From Sphingobium scionense (lineage in GTDB: Bacteria > Pseudomonadota > Alphaproteobacteria > Sphingomonadales > Sphingomonadaceae), in contig NZ_JACIEU010000002.1 of assembly GCF_014197035.1 (NCBI RefSeq), forward strand, positions 300,204 to 364,203: 64,000 nucleotides of DNA, given 5' to 3'. Below, one piece after another: positions 28,954 to 36,326 of the stretch. A model generated the notes under the pieces. It had not been told where the DNA came from, ran no database searches, and was given only the letters and a program-made list of their open reading frames with translations. The position numbers and the translations under genes were made by a program. How positions within the stretch are numbered: the first letter of the stretch is position 1; the number at the start of each line of letters is the position of its first letter.

Positions 28954-29302
28954 TTTTTCCAAATAACATTATGCGCGCGAACCGCCTTCATTGTGCAGCG
29001 ATTGCGACCTACTCATTTGTCCCCGTAGCAGGTTGGGCGTTGTTCGCGCCTTTGGGCCGCGAAGGCCTGTGCAACAAATGAGCGTTTGTGGATCGCCTTG
29101 GTCGTGATCTGTCCAATAATGTTGGTCATGTCGGTCGGATTAGGCTTTTTCGCGCTATGATCCGTCTCAGCGGCAGGATCATCATTCACCTGCTCTGTTT
29201 GCACCGCCCTCATCAGTGCAGTCGATGCGTCCTGCCAAAAGCTGGTGGTCAGCTATCCATTCATCCTTGCCGTCCGGCAGTTCCCGGATTTATCCTCGCG
29301 GC
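28954..29302. other. Intergenic region without a supported gene
   Basis: These 349 bases between tRNA-Ala and the MHS transporter stop have lower GC than the surroundings. Short open frames exist on both strands (for example a 66-codon minus-strand frame at 29013-29213) but none has a ribosome-binding site or recognisable content. A decayed gene is possible. Confidence 0.5.
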
Positions 29303-30595
29303 TTAGCGCATCATGCGCGGCGCGCTTTCGGGCAGGCGCCAGAGGACCGGCAGCACGCCCAGCGCCACGATCGCGATCAGCCAGCCGGGGGCGGACGCCC
29401 ATCCGCTCGCCTGCGTCAACTGGTGCGACAGATAGGGAGTGAGGCCGCCGAACAGCGCGGTCGCGCCGGTCGCGCCAAAGGCCAGGCCGCTCAGCCGCCC
29501 TTCGCCGGGAAATTGCTCGGCCGTGGTCACGGCGCCGACCGCGCTCACTGCCCCGCCCAGCGCCGCTAGCAGGATCGCGCCCACCAGCGCACCGCCCAAT
29601 GCGCTTCCCTGTGCCATCAGGGCAAAGAGCAGGGCCGGCAGCGTGACGCCTGCGAGCGCCAGCGTGACCAGCACCGGCTGCCGCCCGATCCGGTCGGACA
29701 AAGCGCCGACCAGCGGCGTCACCAGGATCACCACCAGCGCGGCGAGCGTCGATAGTGTCAGCGCATCGGCCTCGCCCATGCGGCCGGTCGCGATCAGGAA
29801 GCTTGGCACATAGACGATGCCGACATAATAGGTGATCGACCCCAGCGCCGAAATGGCAAAGCCGCGGCCGATCGCGGGGCGATAGGCATGCAGGCTGAGG
29901 CGCAGCGGCTGGGCCGGGATGCTGCCACGGGCGCGCTGCGCCAGGAAATCGGGCGACTCCTCGATCCGCGACCGCGCAAGCAGGATGAGGGCCGCGAGTC
30001 CCGCGCCGACCAGGAAGGGAATGCGCCAGCCCCAGTCGGCCAGCGCCGCCTCGTCCAGCAGCGCCACGGTCAGGGCCGACAGCGCCACCGCCAGCAGCCC
30101 GCCGACCTCGCTCGCCGCCGACGCCAGGGATGTGACGAGGCCGCGCCTGCCGGACGGCGCCCCTTCCAGCAGATAGGCGACGACGCCGGTATATTCTCCG
30201 CCGACCGAGAAGGCCATGACACAGCGCAGCGCCAGCAGCAGCCAGCCCGCCATCGCCCCGGCCTGCGCCTGGGTCGGCAGCAGTGCGGTTGCCAGCATCG
30301 CCGCGCTCATCAGCGCCATCGACAGCAACATGGTCGGCCGCCGGCCATGACGATCGCCGATATGGCCAAAGACTATCGCGCCCAGCGGCCGCATCAGATA
30401 GACGACCGCAAAGCCGGCCAGCACATGGCCGATGCCCGCCGCGCCGCCGCCATAGAAGATGCGCGACAACAAGGTGGCGAGATAGAGATAGAGGGTGAAG
30501 TCATACCATTCGACGATGGTCGACAGCCCGGCAATCGCCAGCGATCGCTTCGAGAGGCCGGGTGGCTGCCCCATCGGTGGCGTCTCCTCGTCCAT
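29303..30595 (-). CDS. MFS transporter, metabolite:H+ symporter (MHS) family
   Basis: A 430-residue, 12-helix carrier. The MHS/ShiA-ProP hallmark is in the first helix (STIVEWYDFTLYLYLATLLSRIFY) and loop 2-3 has RPLGAIVFGHIGDRHGRRPTML; helix 5 region has FSVGGEYTGVVAYLLE. Relatives import dicarboxylates, shikimate, alpha-ketoglutarate or proline betaine with protons. The start at 30595 follows GGGAGTGGGGG; two other in-frame ATGs (30622, 30574) are possible. It begins only 19 bases after the ScfR-like regulator gene on the same strand, so they are probably one operon and its cargo may be an organic acid. Confidence 0.87.
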   Translation of the reverse strand: MDEETPPMGQPPGLSKRSLAIAGLSTIVEWYDFTLYLYLATLLSRIFYGGGAAGIGHVLAGFAVVYLMRPLGAIVFGHIGDRHGRRPTMLLSMALMSAAMLATALLPTQAQAGAMAGWLLLALRCVMAFSVGGEYTGVVAYLLEGAPSGRRGLVTSLASAASEVGGLLAVALSALTVALLDEAALADWGWRIPFLVGAGLAALILLARSRIEESPDFLAQRARGSIPAQPLRLSLHAYRPAIGRGFAISALGSITYYVGIVYVPSFLIATGRMGEADALTLSTLAALVVILVTPLVGALSDRIGRQPVLVTLALAGVTLPALLFALMAQGSALGGALVGAILLAALGGAVSAVGAVTTAEQFPGEGRLSGLAFGATGATALFGGLTPYLSHQLTQASGWASAPGWLIAIVALGVLPVLWRLPESAPRMMR

Positions 30596-30614
30596 CAGAA
30601 CAATCCCCCACTCC

Positions 30615-32024
30615 CTAACCATCGGCAAAGCCGAACGGCGCCCGCGTCCGCCGATAATCGTCGGGCAGCATGTCGCGGCCGATCGGCGGGGCGGACCGGG
30701 CCATGCACTGGCTGCGGTGGCACAGGCGACAGGTGACGCCGATCGGCGTCGGCGCGGGCGGCGGCGCATCCTGGCTATAGACCAGCCGATGGGCATGGTC
30801 GGCCGCGCAGCACAGCGCGATCGCCCGCTCCACCTTCGCCGCGCCCCAGCTGCCGCCGCCGGCGGTGACGGTGCGCGCGATCGAGAAGAAGCGCTGGCCG
30901 TCGGGCAGTTCCAGCCATTGCGTCACCACCTCGCGCGGTGTTTCGAACACGCGATGCACCGACCAGAGCGGGCAGGAACCGCCATGGCGGGCAAAGGGGA
31001 AGCCGGCCCCGTCCAGCCGCTTGGAGACATTGCCGGCCGGATCGACCCGCAGGAAGAAGAAGGGGACGCGCTCCTGCCCCGGCTTCTGCAATGTGGTGAG
31101 GCGATGCGCCGCCTGTTCGAAGCTGACGCTGAACTGCCGGGCCAGCGCCTCGACATCATAGCGCTTGGCCTCCACCGCCTTGGCGAAGGCGCCATAGGGC
31201 ATCAGGATCGCCGCCGCACCATAGCCGGCCAATGCCCGCCGGGCGAGCCGCCGCCCGCTTTCGCTGGCGAACTGCCCGTCCTTCAGCAGCGCGTCGAAGC
31301 CCTTGCGCATCTCCAGATAGGCGATCTGCAACGCCAGTTGAAAGGCGGAGCTGGCGCCGTCCAGCGCATCGTCCAGCAGTACCGCGTCGCGATGCCGGTC
31401 CAGCCGCCGCATCGATCCCGCCATCACGTCCGACGGCAATCGCCGCACCCGCAAATTATGCCGCGCCTTGAGCCAGCCAGCTAAGCCCCCCTCGGCCTCC
31501 GCCTCCGTCGCCAGCTTCTCGGCCGCATCGTCGAGCAACGGGAAGCTGTTGCGCCGCGCGGCGATGAAGCGCCGCGCCTCCGCCACCGGATCGGCGCCAT
31601 CCTCCTGCGGTTCCGCCTCCGCCCCCCGGTCCGCCCCTCTGTCGGCCAGTGCCAGATGCTCCTCGCGATAGCTGGTATAGAGCCGCAGCAAAGCCTCGGT
31701 AATGCCGGGATAATTGACCGCGACATCGCCGGTCGCCAGTTGCGGCAGGTCGATGTCGGCGAACATCGGGTCTTTCAGCACCGCCTGTAGCCGCGCCGTC
31801 TGCTCCGCGCCGCCGTCGCCCGCCACCTCGGCCATGTCGAGCTTGTAGGTGCGGGCGAGGCGCAACAGCATGTCGGCGGTCAGCGGCCGCTGGTTGCGCT
31901 CCAGCAGCGCGACATAGGAGGCGCTGATCTCCAGATCATTGGCCATGTCCGCCTGGGTCAGGCCCAGCTCGCGCCGCAGCCGCCGCAATCGCGGCCCCAT
32001 ATAGACGGGACGATCCTTGGCCAT
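30615..32024 (-). CDS. XRE family short-chain fatty-acyl-type regulator (ScfR/RamB-like)
   Basis: The 469-residue protein has an XRE helix-turn-helix at about 10-65 (LRRLRRELGLTQADMANDLEISASYVALLERNQRPL in part), a central IrrE/ImmA-like region in which the metalloprotease HExxH is degenerate (AYLEMRKG), a DUF2083-type region, and a C-terminal cysteine cluster C-R-L-C-x4-C-M-A-R-x-A-P-P. This matches regulators such as RamB and the ScfR group that sense acyl-CoA/acetate status and control aceA or propionate genes. It is divergent from aceA across a gap that contains symmetric CTTTACA boxes. Regulation of aceA is inferred from this arrangement. Confidence 0.85.
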   Translation of the reverse strand: MAKDRPVYMGPRLRRLRRELGLTQADMANDLEISASYVALLERNQRPLTADMLLRLARTYKLDMAEVAGDGGAEQTARLQAVLKDPMFADIDLPQLATGDVAVNYPGITEALLRLYTSYREEHLALADRGADRGAEAEPQEDGADPVAEARRFIAARRNSFPLLDDAAEKLATEAEAEGGLAGWLKARHNLRVRRLPSDVMAGSMRRLDRHRDAVLLDDALDGASSAFQLALQIAYLEMRKGFDALLKDGQFASESGRRLARRALAGYGAAAILMPYGAFAKAVEAKRYDVEALARQFSVSFEQAAHRLTTLQKPGQERVPFFFLRVDPAGNVSKRLDGAGFPFARHGGSCPLWSVHRVFETPREVVTQWLELPDGQRFFSIARTVTAGGGSWGAAKVERAIALCCAADHAHRLVYSQDAPPPAPTPIGVTCRLCHRSQCMARSAPPIGRDMLPDDYRRTRAPFGFADG

Positions 32025-32044
32025 GACACCGACTCCTGTACGCT

Positions 32045-32075
32045 CTTTACAACTTTACAGCAGATTTTTGTAAAG
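32045..32075. promoter_or_regulatory. Operator candidate between ScfR-like gene and aceA
   Basis: CTTTACAA at 32045-32052 is followed directly by CTTTACAG at 32053-32060, and the exact inverse TTGTAAAG lies at 32068-32075. The block is 20 bases upstream of the regulator start and 96 bases before the aceA start. Such symmetric TTTACA boxes resemble TTTGCAAA-type RamB sites in shape but not in exact sequence. Confidence 0.65.
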
Positions 32076-32171
32076 ATCGACAACTGGACTTTGGCAGGGG
32101 TGCCGCACCCCGGTTCCTGTGTCTACTTCGCTGTCATTCTTTCTTGCAGCTCACCCCGAGGGAATGACGAC

Positions 32172-33764
32172 ATGACCTATCAAAGTGAAATCGCGAAGGC
32201 CGACACGCTGATCGGCGGCCAGGGCCATTGGGACGGCATTGCGCCCGAATCCGTCGCCCGCATGCGCCTGCAGAACCGCTTCCAGAGCGGCCTCGACATC
32301 GCCCGCTATACCGCGAAGATCATGCGCGCCGACATGGCCGCCTATGATGCCGATCCGGCCAACTACACCCAGTCGCTGGGCTGCTGGCACGGCTTCATCG
32401 GCCAGCAGAAGATGATCAGCATCAAGAAGCATTTCGGCACCACCAAGGGCCGCTACCTCTATCTGTCCGGCTGGATGGTCGCGGCGCTGCGCAGCGAGTT
32501 CGGCCCGCTGCCCGACCAGTCGATGCATGAAAAGACCAGCGTCCCCGCGCTGATCGAGGAACTCTACACCTTCCTGCGCCAGGCCGACGCCCGCGAGCTG
32601 GGCGGCCTGTTCCGCGATCTCGACAAGGCCCGCGCGGAAGGCGACGAGGTCCGCGCCGCGAAGCTGCAGCAGCAGATCGACAATTACGAAACCCATATCG
32701 TCCCGATCGTTGCCGACATCGACGCCGGGTTCGGCAATGCGGAGGCGACCTATCTGCTCGCCAAGAAGTTCATCGAGGCCGGCGCCTGCTGCATCCAGAT
32801 CGAGAACCAGGTTTCGGACGAAAAGCAGTGCGGCCATCAGGACGGCAAGGTCACGGTCCCGCATGAGGATTTCCTCGCGAAGATCCGGGCAGTCCGCTAC
32901 GCCTTCCTGGAACTGGGCATTGACGACGGCGTGATCGTCGCGCGGACGGACTCGCTGGGCGCGGGCCTCACCAAGCAGATCGCCTTCACCCGGCAAGCGG
33001 GCGATATCGGCGACCTCTATAATGGCTTCCTCGACTGCGATCCGGTCGATGCCGGCGCGATCGGCCATGGCGACGTTCTCATCAGCCGCGACGGGCGGTT
33101 GCTGAAGCCCAAGCGCCTGCCCTCGAACCTCTATCAGTTCCGCGCCGGCACCGGCGAGGATCGTTGCGTCCTCGACTGCATCACCGCGCTCCAGAACGGC
33201 GCCGACCTGCTATGGATCGAAACCGAAAAGCCGCATATCGGCCAGATTGGCGGCATGGTGAGCCGCATCCGCGAGGTGATCCCCAATGCCAAGCTGGTCT
33301 ACAACAACTCGCCCAGCTTCAACTGGACGCTGAACTTCCGTCAGCAGGTGTTCGACGCGTGGGAAGCGGCGGGCAAGGATGTCGGCGCCTATGACCGGGC
33401 AAGGCTGATGAGCGCGGATTTTGACGCCACCGACCTCGGCATCGAGGCGGACGAACGCATCCGCACCTTCCAGAAGGATGCGGCGGCGCAGGCTGGCATC
33501 TTCCACCACCTCATCACCCTGCCGACCTATCACACGGCCGCGCTCAGCACCGACAATCTCGCCAGGGAATATTTCGGCGAGGCCGGCATGCTGGGCTACG
33601 TCAAGGGCGTGCAGCGGCAGGAAATCCGCCAGGGCATCGCCTGCGTGAAGCACCAGAATATGGCCGGCTCCGACATTGGCGACGACCATAAGGAATATTT
33701 TGCCGGCGACGCCGCGCTGAAGGCCGGCGGCACGCACAACACGATGAATCAGTTCGCGGCCTAA
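32172..33764 (+). CDS. aceA: Isocitrate lyase
   Basis: AceA splits isocitrate to succinate and glyoxylate, the first glyoxylate-shunt step. At 530 residues it is the larger form, as in Pseudomonas aeruginosa, not the 430-residue enterobacterial enzyme. The catalytic Cys220 lies in the signature EKQCGH (normally KKCGH), with VADIDAGFGNAEATY for Mg binding, VARTDSLGA, and the C-terminal NSPSFNWTLNFRQQ. It starts at ATG 32172 after GAGGGA. Divergent regulator and operator boxes suggest induction on acetate or fatty acids. Confidence 0.96.
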   Translation: MTYQSEIAKADTLIGGQGHWDGIAPESVARMRLQNRFQSGLDIARYTAKIMRADMAAYDADPANYTQSLGCWHGFIGQQKMISIKKHFGTTKGRYLYLSGWMVAALRSEFGPLPDQSMHEKTSVPALIEELYTFLRQADARELGGLFRDLDKARAEGDEVRAAKLQQQIDNYETHIVPIVADIDAGFGNAEATYLLAKKFIEAGACCIQIENQVSDEKQCGHQDGKVTVPHEDFLAKIRAVRYAFLELGIDDGVIVARTDSLGAGLTKQIAFTRQAGDIGDLYNGFLDCDPVDAGAIGHGDVLISRDGRLLKPKRLPSNLYQFRAGTGEDRCVLDCITALQNGADLLWIETEKPHIGQIGGMVSRIREVIPNAKLVYNNSPSFNWTLNFRQQVFDAWEAAGKDVGAYDRARLMSADFDATDLGIEADERIRTFQKDAAAQAGIFHHLITLPTYHTAALSTDNLAREYFGEAGMLGYVKGVQRQEIRQGIACVKHQNMAGSDIGDDHKEYFAGDAALKAGGTHNTMNQFAA

Positions 33765-33779
33765 ACCCTATCCCCATCA

Positions 33780-33867
33780 TCCCCGCTTGCGCGGGAATGA
33801 CGGGTTGGAGTTGACCGCACGCGCCCCATCTTCCCGGCGATATCCCGATGCTTGTCGGGAAGATGGG
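33780..33867. repeat. Intergenic repeat with two hairpins after aceA
   Basis: CCCCGCTTGCGCGGG at 33781-33795 is a small GC hairpin of the kind commonly scattered in sphingomonad genomes (in the context CCCGC..GCGGGAATGACGG). Next, CCCATCTTCCCG (33825-33836) and CGGGAAGATGGG (33856-33867) form a perfect 12-bp inverted repeat. One or both may end aceA transcription. Confidence 0.55.
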
Positions 33868-33995
33868 TTCCGCAAGCGTAACAAGCATGGAAGATTAGGG
33901 TTTCGCGGCCGGGGCCGTGAAGACAGTCAGTTCGCGGGGAATTCGACATTTCTTTTTGAGGTGTGGCCCTTCGCGATTTGGGTGGAAGGACCTCG

Positions 33996-34029
33996 ACGGC
34001 CCGGTGGCGCACCACCGGGCCGTTTTTTT
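33996..34029 (+). terminator. Strong intrinsic terminator far from any upstream stop
   Basis: ACGGCCCGGTGG and CCACCGGGCCGT form a perfect 12-bp stem closed by a short loop and followed by T7. It is the best terminator in the window, but lies 230 bases after the aceA stop with hairpins in between, so it may belong to a separate small transcript. Confidence 0.85.
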
Positions 34030-34047
34030 CATTTCGCTCACCCTACT

Positions 34048-34120
34048 CCGTTCGCTTCGAGCGAAGTCGAGAAGTGCGTAGCGCAGTGCCCTCGTTTCTG
34101 GACAGGCTCGAAACGAACGG
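34048..34120. repeat. Short interspersed inverted repeat (TTCGCTTCGAGCGAA type)
   Basis: CCGTTCGCTTCGAGC at 34048-34062 and GCTCGAAACGAACGG at 34106-34120 are inverted copies with one mismatch. Inside, TTCGCTTCGAGCGAA is itself a hairpin. Elements built from this motif are frequent between sphingomonad genes. It separates the terminator from the DUF885 stop. Confidence 0.55.
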
Positions 34121-34128
34121 CGGTTGTG

Positions 34129-35937
34129 TCAGACTATCCCCGCTCGCTGGCGCACCGCCTGCTTCAATATGTCGAGCGGCATCGCGCCCAGCGTCAGCAC
34201 TTCGTGGAACTGCTTGAGGTCGAACTTGTCCCCCTGTGCCGTCTTCACTTGCTCGCGCAGGTCGTTCCATACCGTATGGCCGATCTTGTAGCTGCACGCC
34301 TGGCCCGGCCAGACGGTGTAGCGGTCGATCTCTCCCTGGCTGCGGCCGCGCGCGATGCCGGTGGTGGCGATGAGATAATCGGTCGCTTTCTCGCGGCTCC
34401 AGCGCTTGGCGTGCATGCCGCTGTCGACCACCAGCCGGGTGGCGCGGAACAGCAGCGACTGGAGATAGCCGACCTGGCCCAGGGGATCGCCCTTGTACAT
34501 GCCCATCTCGTCGGCCAGCTGCTCGGAATAGAGCGCCCAGCCTTCGGAATAGCCGCTGTAGAAGCCGCGGCGGCGGATCATCGGGATCGAATCCGATTCC
34601 AGCGCCACCGTCACCTGCAGGTGATGGCCCGGCACCGCCTCATGATGGGTCAGCGTGGCGAGGCCGAATTTGGGCCGGTCGAACGTGTCGCGCAGGTTGA
34701 TGAAATAGATGGCCGGCCGCGACCCGTCGAGCGAGGCATTCTGATAATAGCCGCCCGGCGCCCCCGCCTGGATCGTCACCGGCACGCGGCGCACCTCGAC
34801 CGGTGCCTTGGGCACGGTGTTGAACGCCTCCCCCAACCGCGCCTGCATCGCCTTGATCTGGCTGTTGAGCTGCGCCAGCAGTGCTTCGCGGCCCGGATCG
34901 GTATTGGGGTAGAGCTGGTCGGGGCGCTTGTTGAGCGCGACCAGCCGGTCGCCGACTGTGCCCTGGCTCATCCCTTCGCCCTTCAGGATCGCGTCGATCC
35001 GCGACGAGATGCTGGCGACCTGATCCAGGCCCATCTGATGGATTTCGTCGCCGGTCAGCCGGGTCGTGGTCGCGGCCTCGGCGGCGGCCGCATAGAAAGC
35101 CTCGCCATCGGGCAGGCGCCAGCAGCCGGCGTCATGCACGGCCTTGGCGCGCAACTGCTGCACCAGCGCGCGCTGGCGATCGACGGCGGGGAAGACCTTT
35201 TCCGCGACGATCCTTTCCGCTTGCGCGGCGCGTTCGGGCGGCAGGCCGGCGGCGGCCAGCTTCCTGGCGAAGCTCGCCACCAGCACGGTCTGGGCGGCGG
35301 GCTGGTCGCGCAGCGCCGCCTGCATCTTCATCGTCGTGTCGAGGATATAGTCGGGCGCGAACACGCCCTTGGCCGCGTCCGCCTTCTGCCGTTCCAGCTC
35401 GCCATCCATGCTGACGGGGAAGGCTTCGAGCCGCGCCAGATAGGCGTCGGCATCGGCCGCGTCCTTCACCCGGTGCTGGCTGTCGAGGAAATCGGGCGTC
35501 TCGCGATAGGAGCCGGTCAGTTGGCTGAGGATATAGGGCGCGTAGCGGCCCGCCGTCTCGCCATAGGCGAAACGCTCGCCACCCACCGCGCGGTCGAGCT
35601 GATAGGCGACGACATCATAGTCGAGCTGGCTGGCCGGGCTGAGCGTCGCGCGGTCGAGACCGGCAAGCTGCTTCGCCTGCGTCCTGGTCCGGGCGAGGTC
35701 GCGGGCCGCGCCGGCGGCGCTGGTATCGCTGAGCTTGCCGCGCAGCGCGGCGCGGGCACCGGTGTCGAGGCCAAGGCGGGTGGCCTGTTCCGGGCTGTCG
35801 TCCAGCCGCTCATAGAAGAAGCCGTCCAGCATGGCGCGCAGGCGGGCATCCTGCGATCCCGGCTGCGCAAAGGCGCGCGGGGTGGATGCGGCCAGCGCCG
35901 TGGCGCCGCTGGTGGTGAGGAATTGCCGTCGGTTCAC
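34129..35937 (-). CDS. Tat-exported DUF885 family protein (M32/gluzincin-like peptidase)
   Basis: The 602-residue protein starts with a twin-arginine signal (NRRQFLTTSGATALA) cleaved near AFA. Most of the rest is a DUF885 domain, helical and related to zinc carboxypeptidases: the motif THHEAVPGHHLQ at about 428-439 supplies two metal histidines and the general-base glutamate, and SEGWALYSEQLADEMG holds the third ligand. Such proteins are probable periplasmic peptidases, though few are tested. It stands alone, between two non-coding stretches, on the same strand as uvrD. Confidence 0.87.
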   Translation of the reverse strand: MNRRQFLTTSGATALAASTPRAFAQPGSQDARLRAMLDGFFYERLDDSPEQATRLGLDTGARAALRGKLSDTSAAGAARDLARTRTQAKQLAGLDRATLSPASQLDYDVVAYQLDRAVGGERFAYGETAGRYAPYILSQLTGSYRETPDFLDSQHRVKDAADADAYLARLEAFPVSMDGELERQKADAAKGVFAPDYILDTTMKMQAALRDQPAAQTVLVASFARKLAAAGLPPERAAQAERIVAEKVFPAVDRQRALVQQLRAKAVHDAGCWRLPDGEAFYAAAAEAATTTRLTGDEIHQMGLDQVASISSRIDAILKGEGMSQGTVGDRLVALNKRPDQLYPNTDPGREALLAQLNSQIKAMQARLGEAFNTVPKAPVEVRRVPVTIQAGAPGGYYQNASLDGSRPAIYFINLRDTFDRPKFGLATLTHHEAVPGHHLQVTVALESDSIPMIRRRGFYSGYSEGWALYSEQLADEMGMYKGDPLGQVGYLQSLLFRATRLVVDSGMHAKRWSREKATDYLIATTGIARGRSQGEIDRYTVWPGQACSYKIGHTVWNDLREQVKTAQGDKFDLKQFHEVLTLGAMPLDILKQAVRQRAGIV

Positions 35938-36326
35938 GAAATGCTCCCTGTTCTGGCCCTGGCACGAACGGTCACCCGCCCGCCGGGGGCGCCTTAGTGC
36001 CGCGCATGCAACCGCTTGGCTAGGGGCGAGGCCGTCATGGCGACATCACAGCGGGATTCTCCTACGAAGTTCACAGTGTAAACGGCCTGTTCGGGGCTTT
36101 GGCACCTGTGCCGCATCGGCGACGCGCCTGCCAGGTCCCGCCGAAGCGTCTGTGGCAGGTGAAGGCGGGTTAGCATCGCGCGTCTGGCACGCCTCTTCCG
36201 GGTGACACCAGAGCAACCCGACCAAAGCGCATCGCGGTGAACAGGGGCGCCGTACCATCCCCAGGATAGAGCAGGGACAGTGCAAATAGGAAAGCATAAG
36301 GGGTAGTGGAGCGGGCTTTGCCGGGC
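35938..36326. other. Intergenic region upstream of the DUF885 gene
   Basis: No supported gene is seen in 389 bases. A 15-mer at 36065-36079 (CGAAGTTCACAGTGT) also occurs at 20036-20050 after glsA; with the next bases it reads on the minus strand as GTTTACACTGTGAAC, a near-perfect inverted repeat, a possible regulator site 128 bases from the DUF885 start. Confidence 0.5.

Noticed and set aside
29013..29213. 66-codon minus-strand frame between tRNA-Ala and the MHS transporter
   Set aside because: No ribosome-binding site, no family motif and no operon context; kept only as part of the intergenic note.
35994..36297. Short minus-strand frames upstream of the DUF885 gene
   Set aside because: Two overlapping frames of 60-83 codons with no start signals; more likely a promoter/repeat region.
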